A DNA stretch of 64,000 bases from Oscillospiraceae bacterium (GTDB taxonomy: Bacteria; Bacillota; Clostridia; Oscillospirales; Ruminococcaceae). The position numbers and the translations under genes are program-made. Of the stretch, positions 1 to 10,558 are shown one piece after another. The stretch lies in the NCBI GenBank assembly GCA_029007035.1, contig JAQXHC010000024.1, positions 1 through 64,000 on the forward strand, written 5' to 3'. How positions within the stretch are numbered: position 1 is the stretch's first letter; each line of letters begins with the position of its first letter. The notes beneath the pieces were generated by a model that saw nothing but the letters and a program-made list of their open reading frames with translations, searched no databases and was not told the DNA's origin.

Positions 1-846
1 ATTGATGTTGATATTCCCCTCGGAATAATGACCGTAGTAACAGGCGTTGCAGGAAGCGGAAAATCAACCCTCATCAGAGATGTTTTTGCAAAGCAGTATG
101 AGGAACAGGTGGTTCTTATCGACCAGAGTGCCGTTACCGCAACAGGACGTTCAACCGTTTGCACCTTCTTAGGATTCTTTGACGAAATAAGAAAAGTTTT
201 CGCCGCCGAAAATAATACAGTACCCGGTCTTTTCACCTTTAACGGAAAGGGCGCCTGTCCCTATTGTAAAGGACGGGGTGCAATAACTACCGAGCTTGTC
301 TTTATGGAGCCTGTTACAACCGTCTGTGAGCACTGTAACGGCACACGATACAGCGAAGAAGCTTTAAAGTATTCGGTTAAGGGAAAAACCATTGTTGATG
401 TTCTGAATATGAGCGTTGAGGATGCTGTGCCTTTCTTCGCGGAAAACAAGAAAATATCTTCAATGCTGAATGCTCTTACGGAAGTCGGACTGTCCTACAT
501 CTCGTTAGGACAGCCATTATCAACTTTTTCCGGAGGAGAGCGACAAAGAGTAAAGCTTGCACAGAATATCAGGAAAGAGGGCAATATCTATATATTGGAC
601 GAGCCCACAACGGGGCTTCATGCCGCTGATATTGAAAAGGTCGTAAGTATTCTCGAAGCCTTTGTTGACCGAGGAAATACGGTTATTGTTATCGAACACA
701 ACACAGATGTTATGAAGCTTGCCGACTACATTATTGATATAGGTCCCGACGGAGGCACAAAAGGCGGCGAGGTTGTATTTACAGGAACGCCGAAGGAAAT
801 GCTTGAAAACGGCAGAACGATAACGGCGAAATATCTTAGAAAATAG
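1..846 (+). CDS. UvrA-like ABC ATPase (excinuclease subunit A paralogue), 5' end outside window
   Basis: Open from base 1 in frame 1; Walker A VAGSGKST, CxxC zinc motifs (CPYCKGRG, CEHCNGTRY), LSGG-type signature (FSGGERQRVKLA), [10 protein letters not shown]. Confidence 0.9.
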   Translation: MDVDIPLGIMTVVTGVAGSGKSTLIRDVFAKQYEEQVVLIDQSAVTATGRSTVCTFLGFFDEIRKVFAAENNTVPGLFTFNGKGACPYCKGRGAITTELVFMEPVTTVCEHCNGTRYSEEALKYSVKGKTIVDVLNMSVEDAVPFFAENKKISSMLNALTEVGLSYISLGQPLSTFSGGERQRVKLAQNIRKEGNIYILDEPTTGLHAADIEKVVSILEAFVDRGNTVIVIEHNTDVMKLADYIIDIGPDGGTKGGEVVFTGTPKEMLENGRTITAKYLRK

Positions 847-1237
847 CAGTCGAGCTTTTTATTTTTGCCTATCTGCTATCCCGAAGGCTAAAGAAAGTAG
901 AGGTCAGAGAGTTGGTGGTTGAATGATGATTTCGGCAATAAATGTAAAATCAGCGATTGTTTCTTTTTTCAGTATAAGATCACCTGACTTTCGATGTGTA
1001 AATATTGTTCACTTATTTTCCGTCTAAATATTGCATCAAAATATGTCAGTCATATTTGTGCAACATTATGCCATAAATTCAGATGTTTCTGATTGTATAA
1101 ACAATCAAGCAGATAGTTGAATTGCCTAAATTTTCCAAAATTATATATGCAAACTGACGATTTTTTCTTTGAAAGGCAACAATTACGCTGCTTTGAGACA
1201 CTTATGTATTAGAATATCATTTGAAAGGACAGTCATT

Positions 1238-2569
1238 ATGAAACGATACTTGATATTACTCGGAGCATTAAGTCTTATTCTTACATCATGTGGTAGGACA
1301 GTAGATGATACCGCACAAGTAGAAGATAACGCTTCTTCTACTGTTAAACTGAGCACCGTAAATGAAACTGATAAATATTATTCTGCTGATGGTGTAGAGC
1401 TGAACATAGATATGAGTCAGTACAGCGGGAATGCAAAACTCCTGACGGGAAGCGATATATACTTGCTGAGTTATGATTGCGGATATATATCGGGTAATCA
1501 TCCGGGTGCACTTATAATTGAAAATGAAGAACAACTTGATTATGCAATGGAACGATATGGGCTTGCCTTGCCGCCTGACGGATTGACAGAAGATGAATTA
1601 TGGGATTACAGTACGGCTATTTCTGAACCATTCAATGATATGATAGCTGAATATCCCGTCAGTGATTATAGCTATGTAATAGAGTATGAAGAAGTGAGCT
1701 GCGGCGGATATTACCTTAAAGTCGGTGCTTTGCTTGTTGATAAGGATAGCTTGCGTTTTGTACGGACAGCAGATAGTAAAACTCCCGATGGAGATGAACA
1801 ACCGGAGGTAATGGGCGGCTTTTGCTATATGGCTGCAATTCCTAAAGGTGTGCTGATGAATGAACACTACGAGGGCTGGACATATCCCGAAACAACAGAT
1901 ATAGGTGATGCCTATTATAAAACGGCTGCTGATAAGGATATTGTAATTGATGAAAAAACAGGAGTGCAGTATGTCAGAAATCAGTTGTTGATAAGTGCGT
2001 TTGCTGATACGGAAAAAACAGAAATAGAAAAGATAGCAGATGAACTTAATGCTGATATAGTAGGATGTATTGAGCTTACGGGAGATTATCAAATAGAATT
2101 TCAAGAAGAAAAGTCATTAGAGAAACTTGAAGAAATAGCGGACTATATAAATAGCTATCCTTTTATAAGTAATGTTACTCTTAATATGGTTAGTCAATCC
2201 TATCCCGATGCAGAAGGAAATGACAACGATGATAACATTATGCCGGAAAATAAAGAATCACAAACTGTAAAAGACGGATACATAGCTGTCTTTCACGGTG
2301 ATGAAAAAAATATGATTCATGAAACTTATATTTATAAGATAGACAACGATGCAGAAAACTATGGATTTGACTATATCAATGTTGTTCGTAACAGAGCAAC
2401 AGAAAGTGATTATGCTAATGTAAATATAACGGGACAAGGATCTGTACAATGGACGGATGATGTGTTCAAAGCCGCAAAGGATAACAAAGCCTATTCATAT
2501 GTAACAATGCCTGATGACGAAAAGAATTATACAATAGACGAGTTTATGAATATGTTTCTAATGAATTGA
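1238..2569 (+). CDS. hypothetical lipoprotein
   Basis: Start moved to ATG 1238 (MKRYLILLGALSLILTSCG, lipobox) after GAAAGGA; long ORF, no recognised domain. Confidence 0.75.
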   Translation: MKRYLILLGALSLILTSCGRTVDDTAQVEDNASSTVKLSTVNETDKYYSADGVELNIDMSQYSGNAKLLTGSDIYLLSYDCGYISGNHPGALIIENEEQLDYAMERYGLALPPDGLTEDELWDYSTAISEPFNDMIAEYPVSDYSYVIEYEEVSCGGYYLKVGALLVDKDSLRFVRTADSKTPDGDEQPEVMGGFCYMAAIPKGVLMNEHYEGWTYPETTDIGDAYYKTAADKDIVIDEKTGVQYVRNQLLISAFADTEKTEIEKIADELNADIVGCIELTGDYQIEFQEEKSLEKLEEIADYINSYPFISNVTLNMVSQSYPDAEGNDNDDNIMPENKESQTVKDGYIAVFHGDEKNMIHETYIYKIDNDAENYGFDYINVVRNRATESDYANVNITGQGSVQWTDDVFKAAKDNKAYSYVTMPDDEKNYTIDEFMNMFLMN

Positions 2570-2639
2570 TAATCTGTCAACACGCCCTAATACCGAAAGC
2601 CACTTCTCATCATTAAATGAATCCGAAGCGGCTTTGAAT

Positions 2640-5234
2640 TTAACCGTAATATGCTTTGAGATAGATCTCTTTAATCTCGCTCATAAGAGGATAACGCGGA
2701 TTAGAAATAATACACTGGTCATCGAATGCCTGCTCGGTCATTTCGTCGAGAGTGGCGAGAAAATCACTCTTGCTGATACCATAATCCCTGATACTCCTTT
2801 TAATACCGATAATCTTTTTTAATTCATCAATACGTTCAATTAAAGCATTGAAAAGCTCGATATCATTTTCACCTGTCAGTCCAACAAAAACAGCACATTT
2901 TGCATATCGTTTCAATGTTTGCGGATAGCTGTAATATGGAAATGCTGTAAGCTTTGAGGGAGCTTCTGAAGCGTTGAATTTCATTACCTCCGTAATAAGC
3001 AGTGCATTTGCGACTCCGTGGGGAAGTTTATGAAAAGCCCCCAGTTTATGTGCCATTGAATGGCAGAGTCCGAGAAATGCATTTGCAAAAGCCATTCCTG
3101 CAAGAGTTGCAGCGTCAGCCATCTTTTCACGGGCAATTGGAGCGGACGAGCCGTTCTCGTAGGCGCAGGGAAGATTCTCGAATATAATTTTTATTGCACT
3201 GAGTGCAATTCCATCGGTATAGTCTGAAGCCATTACAGATACATAAGCCTCAAGAGCATGAGTAAGCGCATCTATGCCTGATGCGGCGGTCAGCGGCTTA
3301 GGCTGAGTCATAGTCATATCGGCATCTATCACGGCAATGTCGGGCATGAGTGAATAGTCAGCGATCGGATATTTAATTCCGTTTTTTTCATCGGTTATGA
3401 CCGTAAACGGCGTTACCTCCGAGCCGGTTCCCGATGAGGTAGGAATCGCTACAAAAAGAGCTTTATGATGATTTTCCGGAATAGACGAAATTCTTTTGCG
3501 AATGTCCATGAACCTCATGGAAATTTCAGTAAAATCAAGCTGTGGATTCTCATAAATTGCCCACATAAGCTTGGCTGCATCCATAGCCGAACCACCGCCG
3601 AAAGCAATAATACAGTCAGGATTCAGATCATTCATTGCTTTTGCTCCTGTAAGCGCAGAACTGAGAGTCGGGTCGGGATTAATGTCATAAAATGTCGAGT
3701 ATCCGATACCAAGCTCGTCGAGACGTCTAGTTACGCTTTTTACATATCCGTTTTTATAAAGAAATCTGTCAGTGACGATAAAAGCTGTTTTCACTTTATA
3801 AATGTCCCGGAGCTCCTTTAATGCTTCGGGCATACAGCCGCGTCGGAAATAGACTTTATGAGGCGCTCTGAACCACTGCATATTGTTTTTTCTCTCGGCG
3901 ACTATTTTGTAGTTGAGCAAGCTTCGGATTCCAACGTTTTCGGACACTGAATTACCGCCCCATGAACCGCAGCCGAGAGTCATTGATGGAGCAAGTCCGA
4001 AATTATAGAGATCGCCTATTCCGCCGTGTGCCGCAGGACTGTTTAATATAATCCGACACGCTTTTATTCTGTTAGAGAATTTTTCAATCAGCTCTTTTCT
4101 GTCTGGATTTACAAAAAGCGATGCTGTATGACCAAAGCCTCCGTCACGAATAAGACGGTCAGCAATTTCAATTGATTTATCAAAACTTTCCGAGCGGTAC
4201 ATTGCAAGAACAGGGGAGAGCTTCTCCCTTGCAAAAGGCTCGTCCGAGGTGAAAATACTTGTTTCGGCAATTAAAATTTTTGTGTCCTCAGGAACGCTGA
4301 TTCCTGCCATTCCGGCAATTCTGCACGCACTCTGACCGACAATTCCGGGATTAAGATTACCGTCCTTTATGATGATTCTGCGAAGCTTTTCAAGATCATC
4401 GGTATCAGGAAAATAACAACCGCGCAGTATTAATTCAGATTTTACCATATCATAAATATCACTGTCAACAATTACCGATTGCTCTGATGCACAAATCACT
4501 CCGTTATCAAAGGTTTTGGAAATTATAATTGAGCTGACTGCGGTACGTATATCTGCGGATTTGTCAATAATTGCAGGTGTATTTCCTGCTCCTACACCAA
4601 TTGCAGGTTTTCCGCTGGAATATGCCGCCTTAACCATGCCCGGTCCGCCTGTTGCAAGAATCATATCCGACTTACTCATAGAGATACCGGTAAGCTCTGT
4701 TGACGGCTCGGCTATGCAAGCCATTATGTCATGGGGCGCACCGGCTTTTACCGCTGCTTCAAGTAAAATCCTGACTGCTTCGGCAGTTGATTTTTTTGCC
4801 CTTGGATGGGGAGCGAAAATAATTCCGTTTCGTGTTTTAAGGCAGATAAGGGCTTTAAAAATCGCTGTTGAGGTTGGATTTGTCGTTGGGATTACAGCTG
4901 TGATAACTCCGACAGGCTCGGCTATTTTAGCTGTACCAAGAGCTTCATCCCGTTCAACCACTCCGCAGGTCACTGCATTTTTGTATGCATTGTAAATGTA
5001 CTCCGATGCGTAGTGATTCTTGATTACCTTATCTTCAATAATACCCATTTTCGTTTCATCAACTGCAAGCCGCGCAAGTGGAATACGTGCTGCCGCACCG
5101 GCTGATGCTGCTGCCTTGAATATGCGGTCAACCTGTTCCTGAGTAAATTCAGCAAACTTTGCCTGAGCCTTTTTAACACGATCAATAGCTTTTAACAGCG
5201 AATCGCTGTCAGTAATTGTTATTAGTTCATTCAT
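2640..5234 (-). CDS. adhE: bifunctional acetaldehyde-CoA/alcohol dehydrogenase
   Basis: 864 aa; N-terminal ALDH-like and C-terminal Fe-ADH domains (GGGSAMDAAK, GLCHSMAHKLGAFHKLPHG). Confidence 0.95.
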   Translation of the reverse strand: MNELITITDSDSLLKAIDRVKKAQAKFAEFTQEQVDRIFKAAASAGAAARIPLARLAVDETKMGIIEDKVIKNHYASEYIYNAYKNAVTCGVVERDEALGTAKIAEPVGVITAVIPTTNPTSTAIFKALICLKTRNGIIFAPHPRAKKSTAEAVRILLEAAVKAGAPHDIMACIAEPSTELTGISMSKSDMILATGGPGMVKAAYSSGKPAIGVGAGNTPAIIDKSADIRTAVSSIIISKTFDNGVICASEQSVIVDSDIYDMVKSELILRGCYFPDTDDLEKLRRIIIKDGNLNPGIVGQSACRIAGMAGISVPEDTKILIAETSIFTSDEPFAREKLSPVLAMYRSESFDKSIEIADRLIRDGGFGHTASLFVNPDRKELIEKFSNRIKACRIILNSPAAHGGIGDLYNFGLAPSMTLGCGSWGGNSVSENVGIRSLLNYKIVAERKNNMQWFRAPHKVYFRRGCMPEALKELRDIYKVKTAFIVTDRFLYKNGYVKSVTRRLDELGIGYSTFYDINPDPTLSSALTGAKAMNDLNPDCIIAFGGGSAMDAAKLMWAIYENPQLDFTEISMRFMDIRKRISSIPENHHKALFVAIPTSSGTGSEVTPFTVITDEKNGIKYPIADYSLMPDIAVIDADMTMTQPKPLTAASGIDALTHALEAYVSVMASDYTDGIALSAIKIIFENLPCAYENGSSAPIAREKMADAATLAGMAFANAFLGLCHSMAHKLGAFHKLPHGVANALLITEVMKFNASEAPSKLTAFPYYSYPQTLKRYAKCAVFVGLTGENDIELFNALIERIDELKKIIGIKRSIRDYGISKSDFLATLDEMTEQAFDDQCIISNPRYPLMSEIKEIYLKAYYG

Positions 5235-5384
5235 ATATTACACTCCGTTCAGATTTAATATCTGATATTAATTTGTCCCGAAAAATCTGAGGTATTCATT
5301 ATAGAATGCAATAGTATAAAATGTGATTTACCGATAATAATAAAAACCTGTACAACAGTACAGAATAAATTGCGAGGTGATATA

Positions 5385-5648
5385 ATGGCAAAGCAGGGAA
5401 TGAAAAGATTTTACCGCAGCCACGATGATTCAGCTGCTGTTCCCGAAATACAGGGAAGAGCAAAGCACGGGCATATAAAAGCAAATCCGATAATTGTGGG
5501 TACAGAGCCGCCGTCACAAAAGGTTTATCATACAATTCCTCATAAAGAGGAACGTCCTGTATCAGATGTATATTCCGTAATTGACAATGACCTTGCCCGC
5601 GATAATCTCGAAAACGACCTTACAGCAGCAGATATACAGGATTTATAA
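5385..5648 (+). CDS. hypothetical protein, small
   Basis: ATG at 5385 after GCGAGGTGAT ribosome-binding site; MAKQGMKRFYRSHDDSAAVPEIQG... Confidence 0.65.
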   Translation: MAKQGMKRFYRSHDDSAAVPEIQGRAKHGHIKANPIIVGTEPPSQKVYHTIPHKEERPVSDVYSVIDNDLARDNLENDLTAADIQDL

Positions 5649-5737
5649 CTAAAGAATCACCTGATATATACAGGTATGCCTGTGCGAATGTTATTGAGAT
5701 CTGTGCGTAGGATTTCGTAACTGCTTCCAAAACAAAA

Positions 5738-5790
5738 TAGAGCGCCATTGGGATAATTCCGATTAATCATCTTTTTGTGGCGCTCTTATT
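5738..5790. terminator. inverted repeat AGAGCGCCA...TGGCGCTCT, probable terminator
   Basis: 9-bp arms with T-rich flank between the small ORF and the TauE/SafE gene. Confidence 0.5.
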
Positions 5791-5873
5791 ATTTGAAATT
5801 ACAGTGTTGATTTTTCATGAAATACGTGCTATACTTATAACTATTATAAATACAATTATGGGGTAAATTCATT

Positions 5874-6638
5874 ATGCTGTTTAAGGTTATAATTTGTTTC
5901 ATTGCAGGAATCGGAGCCGGTCTCGGAACGGGATTCGCAGGCATGAGCGCGGCTGCTGTTATCAGTCCGATGTTGATTGTATTTCTTGATATACCTGCAT
6001 ATCAGGCTGTAGGAATTGCTCTTGCAAGTGATGTTCTTGCAAGCGGAGTTTCCGCTTATACATATCATAAAAACAAAAATCTTGATGTAAAAAACGGACT
6101 TGTAATGATGTTTGTTGTCCTGATATTCACCCTTGCAGGAAGTCTGCTGGCGAGTTTGCTTCCGTCAGCGGCAATGGGGAATTTTTCAATGTTGATGACT
6201 TTGCTGCTTGGCATTAAATTTATTATTAAACCCGTTATGACAACCAAAGAAAATATGAGTGAAGTATCAGCAAAAAAACGAGTTATTCAGTCGATAATAT
6301 GCGGAACTGCGATTGGTCTTATCTGCGGCTTTGTCGGTGCAGGCGGCGGAATGATGATGCTCCTTATTCTTACCTCTGTACTCGGATATGAGCTTAAAAC
6401 AGCAATCGGAACAAGTGTATTCATAATGACTTTTACAGCGATGACAGGAGCAGCTTCGCATTTTGCAATAGGCGGTTGTCCGGATGTTTTCGTATTGATT
6501 ATATGCATGCTGTCGACGCTTCTCTGGGCGAGGATTGCTGCAAAATACGCTAATAAAGCGGAACCGAAAATCCTCAACCGTGTTGTTGGAGCAGTACTTA
6601 CCGTCCTTGGTGCAGTCATGCTGATCGTAAATAAGTAA
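5874..6638 (+). CDS. TauE/SafE family sulfite exporter-like membrane protein
   Basis: 254 aa hydrophobic; repeated glycine-rich motifs (GIGAGLGTGFAGMSAAAVISPML, CGFVGAGGGMMMLLIL). Confidence 0.85.
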   Translation: MLFKVIICFIAGIGAGLGTGFAGMSAAAVISPMLIVFLDIPAYQAVGIALASDVLASGVSAYTYHKNKNLDVKNGLVMMFVVLIFTLAGSLLASLLPSAAMGNFSMLMTLLLGIKFIIKPVMTTKENMSEVSAKKRVIQSIICGTAIGLICGFVGAGGGMMMLLILTSVLGYELKTAIGTSVFIMTFTAMTGAASHFAIGGCPDVFVLIICMLSTLLWARIAAKYANKAEPKILNRVVGAVLTVLGAVMLIVNK

Positions 6639-6799
6639 CGGCGGTCACTTTTACAATAATCTAATTGAAAATTAGTATTTCAAAAATATTATATTTTTGT
6701 TGACTAAATTCTGTAATAGTAGTATAATAATAAAGAGGCAATGACGTATCTGCGGAGCTTATCCATATAATCGCCGATGCCTGAGGGAGGCAAATCAAA

Positions 6800-7864
6800 A
6801 TGTTATTTTCACAAAGAAAAATACGTATATTTATTATTGCAGTTTTAGCCGTATGCACGGCTTCATCTGCTTTTACGGGCTGCGGGAAGCTTGTATCTGA
6901 AGTTTCAGATACTCCTTCAGTTCCCGGCACAATTGATAATACAGATAATACTTTGATTTCTGAGAACACAACTCAGTTTCATGATGCAACGGATGGATTA
7001 ACGGAGCAGGGAAGTGATTCAAATTCATCTGTGAATTCTTCATCTAATGACCCGAATGCAATAACCGGTATCTCGCTTTCGATGACAGAAATCACACTAT
7101 CAAAGGGACAGACAAAAATGCCCATAGTCACCATGTCGCCGCAAAGTTCCGCTGAAAAGGGAGAAATCTGGAAAAGTTCAGATGAGAACGTTGCTGTTGT
7201 TGATGGAATCGGAAATATAACCGCTGTCGGAGCAGGCAGCTGTATTGTAACTGTTATTTCCGAATATACACCGGAAATATCTGCTGATGTAAGCGTTACT
7301 GTAACCGAATCACCGTCCGAAACAGTTTCATCGTCTCAGTCCGGTAATAATCTGACATATATCAATGGTATTCTGGTTGCCAATAAAACATACGGACTTC
7401 CGGCAGACTATAATCCCGGACTTGATTCAGAAACAAAAATAAAATTCGATGAACTTTCGGCAGCTGCAGCGAAGGAAGGCCTGAATATTTATCTTTCGTC
7501 GGGATTCCGTTCCTATGAATATCAGAAGAAAATATACAGCAACTATTCAAGTATTTACGGTTCTGAAACAGCTGATACATTTTCGGCGCGTCCCGGACAC
7601 TCTGAGCATCAGACAGGGCTTGCGATTGACGTAAATACAATCGATGATTCATTTGCAGGAACTCCCGAAGCGATTTGGCTTGCCGAACATGCTCATGAAT
7701 TCGGATTTATAATTCGTTATCCTGCCGATAAGGTTGCGATTACCGGATATAAGTATGAGCCGTGGCATATTCGCTATCTCGGTGTTGAAACTGCGACAGC
7801 AGTCTACAACAGCGGTTTATGCCTTGAGGAATATCTCTGCATTGATTCAAAATATAAAGAATAA
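6800..7864 (+). CDS. VanY-family D-Ala-D-Ala carboxypeptidase lipoprotein with Ig-like (BIG2) domain
   Basis: Lipobox (FTGCG); BIG2-like ITGISLSMTEITLSKGQ; VanY motifs SGFRSYEYQ, SARPGHSEHQTGLAIDV, EPWHIRY. Confidence 0.9.
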   Translation: MLFSQRKIRIFIIAVLAVCTASSAFTGCGKLVSEVSDTPSVPGTIDNTDNTLISENTTQFHDATDGLTEQGSDSNSSVNSSSNDPNAITGISLSMTEITLSKGQTKMPIVTMSPQSSAEKGEIWKSSDENVAVVDGIGNITAVGAGSCIVTVISEYTPEISADVSVTVTESPSETVSSSQSGNNLTYINGILVANKTYGLPADYNPGLDSETKIKFDELSAAAAKEGLNIYLSSGFRSYEYQKKIYSNYSSIYGSETADTFSARPGHSEHQTGLAIDVNTIDDSFAGTPEAIWLAEHAHEFGFIIRYPADKVAITGYKYEPWHIRYLGVETATAVYNSGLCLEEYLCIDSKYKE

Positions 7865-7945
7865 TATAATCACAGCATCAATTAGATAGATACTCATAGA
7901 TAAGTATTCAAAAAATATGAAAGACCTGTACGACAGGCTATGATA

Positions 7946-7985
7946 AAGCTCCTGCAATGTGAAGCATCACATTGCAGGAGCTTTT
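7946..7985 (+). terminator. intrinsic terminator
   Basis: AAAGCTCCTGCAATGTG-AAGCAT-CACATTGCAGGAGCTTT perfect 17-bp hairpin plus T run. Confidence 0.85.
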
Positions 7986-8053
7986 CTGTGTTATAATAAA
8001 TACACGTATGCTGTTTAAACATGACTTAAAGCAGCATCTCACAGAGCATAACG

Positions 8054-9151
8054 TTACATAATAACCTTTATAAAGTCGGTATCCTGAGCAAAATTACTTA
8101 TCTCGTAAAGGAAAAGGACGGTATCGAAATCCTTTGATACCGATTTTACCGAGCCGCTGAAATACCTCAGATCGAGCATGGTAATCTGACTATAGCTGTC
8201 GGTGAGGAACGGCACAAAGCAGTTTGCGAATGAATCTTTGACTATAAGGAGCTTTTCAGCATCGGATGACTCATTTGTGATGTCTATTCTGCCGAAATTA
8301 CCTCCGAAGAATACTGCATATTTGTCCTTTGTATCAAGCTTTTCCATATCATAAACCGATGACGGAGTACCGTTTGTATATACCGAGATGTCGTCAGACA
8401 CGCTGCAGGCGAATATCCTGTCGTAAGCACAGTCCGGTGAGAGCACCTTTGAGTAAAGTGTGCCTCTGAACGTATCAGAAAGCTCTGTAAGCGGTTTTTC
8501 GGAGTATTCGAGTCCGCAGAGTCCGCACCAAATCCTGTATGCTTCACCGGCTCCCATAGTTGTCCAGTGATGATCGGTTTTGTAGTATGAATCGTCACCA
8601 ATGTTGCCAAGCGTATCGCGCAGATCAATGAAGCTGCATCCGTTTAAAAGCTCATTTGCCTTACTGTAGGCTTTTTCTGTATCGTACTGAGAGTTGTACA
8701 GCGGAAGCTTCTCGTAGAGCACATCGGAAGCCGACGGTACGAGCATAACGTAGGTTTCACCCTCGAATTCCTTTGTAAAGCGGTTTATCGCATTGAGATT
8801 GCGTTCAAAGCGCTGAGTGAGAATATTGCTGTCTGTGAGCTTTTCAAACAGGAAATCATCATTTCCGAGGTAAGCTCCGCCGATGTCTCTGTTTCCCGAG
8901 AGCCTCAGCACTTCCGAGCGCATGGATATCATGGAGTCACGCATCGGAAACTGGTCGTTAAATGCGTTTTCAAGTTTCGGGATATATTCTCCTTTGAATA
9001 GTCCGTTTAAACTGAATTTCGGGTATTTTTCAAGGTATCGGTTTTCGTTTTCCGAGAAATCCTTTTGAGGCAGAATGAACATTGCTGTGCCAGATCCAAA
9101 GATAACAGCAAGAAAAATTACAGTCGAAATAATATTGAAAATTTTCTTCAT
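8054..9151 (-). CDS. DHHW/AlgJ-like family protein (SGNH-like, polysaccharide O-acetylation partner)
   Basis: YYKTDHHWTTMGAGEAY motif; next to an MBOAT gene. Confidence 0.85.
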   Translation of the reverse strand: MKKIFNIISTVIFLAVIFGSGTAMFILPQKDFSENENRYLEKYPKFSLNGLFKGEYIPKLENAFNDQFPMRDSMISMRSEVLRLSGNRDIGGAYLGNDDFLFEKLTDSNILTQRFERNLNAINRFTKEFEGETYVMLVPSASDVLYEKLPLYNSQYDTEKAYSKANELLNGCSFIDLRDTLGNIGDDSYYKTDHHWTTMGAGEAYRIWCGLCGLEYSEKPLTELSDTFRGTLYSKVLSPDCAYDRIFACSVSDDISVYTNGTPSSVYDMEKLDTKDKYAVFFGGNFGRIDITNESSDAEKLLIVKDSFANCFVPFLTDSYSQITMLDLRYFSGSVKSVSKDFDTVLFLYEISNFAQDTDFIKVIM

Positions 9152-9160
9152 ATGCTCACC

Positions 9161-10555
9161 TCAGAATCTGAAATAGAGGAAGGGATTGTAGGTGTCAGCC
9201 ACGAGAAATGCCATGCTGACAACGAGTACAGCAGCTGTCAGAGCAGCAGCGGCAGGGTAGTACGCTGCAGTTTGCTTTTTCAGTCTGTCATGGAAGAGTC
9301 GTGGGAGCGAGCTGCTCATCAGCAGACAGACAATCAGCAGAGGAACATGAGTCGTTATAATATATATCGTCTGATTGTCGATAAGCCGTCCCTCTCCGAA
9401 CATCACATCTATCCATGAAAGACCGTCGGAAATTTTGTCATTGGCGAATATGACCCAGCTGATCAGTACACAAAACATAGTATAAATACGTCCCGCAAAT
9501 TTAGGCAGCCTGTCAAGGAGCTTTAATAGGAAACTCTTTTCGAGTATCAGGAGAACTCCGAAATAGGCTCCCCATAGCACAAAATTGAGACTCGCACCAT
9601 GCCAGAGACCTGTCAGCAGCCACACGACAGATATATTTACGATCTGTCTCAGCAGCCCTTTTTTGTTGCCTCCGAGGGGGATATAAACATATTCTTTGAA
9701 CCAAGTGCCGAGGGAAATGTGCCATCTGCGCCAGAAGTCCGTAACGCTGACGGCTGTATATGGGTCATTGAAATTTTCGTTGAATCTGAATCCGAGCATC
9801 CTTCCGAGTCCAATCGCCATATCTGAATAGCCTGAAAAGTCAAAGTAGATCTGAAATGCAAACATGACCGCCCCGAGCCATGCCGATGAAACGCTCAGCT
9901 CTGCACCCTTTATCTGTTCATAGATAGCTCCTGCACGGTTGGCAAGGAGAACCTTTTTACCGAGTCCGAGGACAAACCTTCGCACTCCGGATGCAAAATC
10001 GTCCAGATTCTCATGCCTTGATTCAAGTTCGTCCTGAACGTCCTTATATTTTACGATCGGACCTGCAATAAGCTGCGGAAAAAGCGTGACGTATGCTCCG
10101 AAACTGATGATATTATGCTGAACACGAACAATCCCCCTATATACGTCGATAGTGTAGGACATGGTCTGGAACGTGTAAAAGGAAATACCGATAGGCAGGG
10201 CAATTTCAAGCAGCGGAAAGGAAGCTCCCGTGAGTGAATTAACGGAGCTGAGCAGGAAATCGGTATATTTGAAAAAAACTAATATAGCGAGGTTTCCGAC
10301 CATTGATACAATAAGCACAGCTTTGCACAGCTTCTCCTTACTCTGCCTGCGGAAATGCCCGATCAGTATGCCGTTCACATAGTCAAAAACGGTTGAGAAC
10401 AGCATAATAAGCACATATACGGGTTCTCCCCACGCATAGAAGATAAGGCTGACCGCAAATAAAACACCGTTTCGTAGCTTTTTAGGACACGCAAAATAGA
10501 GCAGCAGCGTTATCGGCAGAAAGAAGCATAAAAATGACGTACTGCTGAAAACCAT
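9161..10555 (-). CDS. MBOAT family O-acyltransferase (AlgI-like)
   Basis: 464 aa multi-TM; YFDFSGYSDMAIGLGRMLGF, FWRRWHISLGTWFKEYVYIPLGGN, LLTGLWHGAS. Confidence 0.95.
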   Translation of the reverse strand: MVFSSTSFLCFFLPITLLLYFACPKKLRNGVLFAVSLIFYAWGEPVYVLIMLFSTVFDYVNGILIGHFRRQSKEKLCKAVLIVSMVGNLAILVFFKYTDFLLSSVNSLTGASFPLLEIALPIGISFYTFQTMSYTIDVYRGIVRVQHNIISFGAYVTLFPQLIAGPIVKYKDVQDELESRHENLDDFASGVRRFVLGLGKKVLLANRAGAIYEQIKGAELSVSSAWLGAVMFAFQIYFDFSGYSDMAIGLGRMLGFRFNENFNDPYTAVSVTDFWRRWHISLGTWFKEYVYIPLGGNKKGLLRQIVNISVVWLLTGLWHGASLNFVLWGAYFGVLLILEKSFLLKLLDRLPKFAGRIYTMFCVLISWVIFANDKISDGLSWIDVMFGEGRLIDNQTIYIITTHVPLLIVCLLMSSSLPRLFHDRLKKQTAAYYPAAAALTAAVLVVSMAFLVADTYNPFLYFRF

Positions 10556-10558
10556 ATT

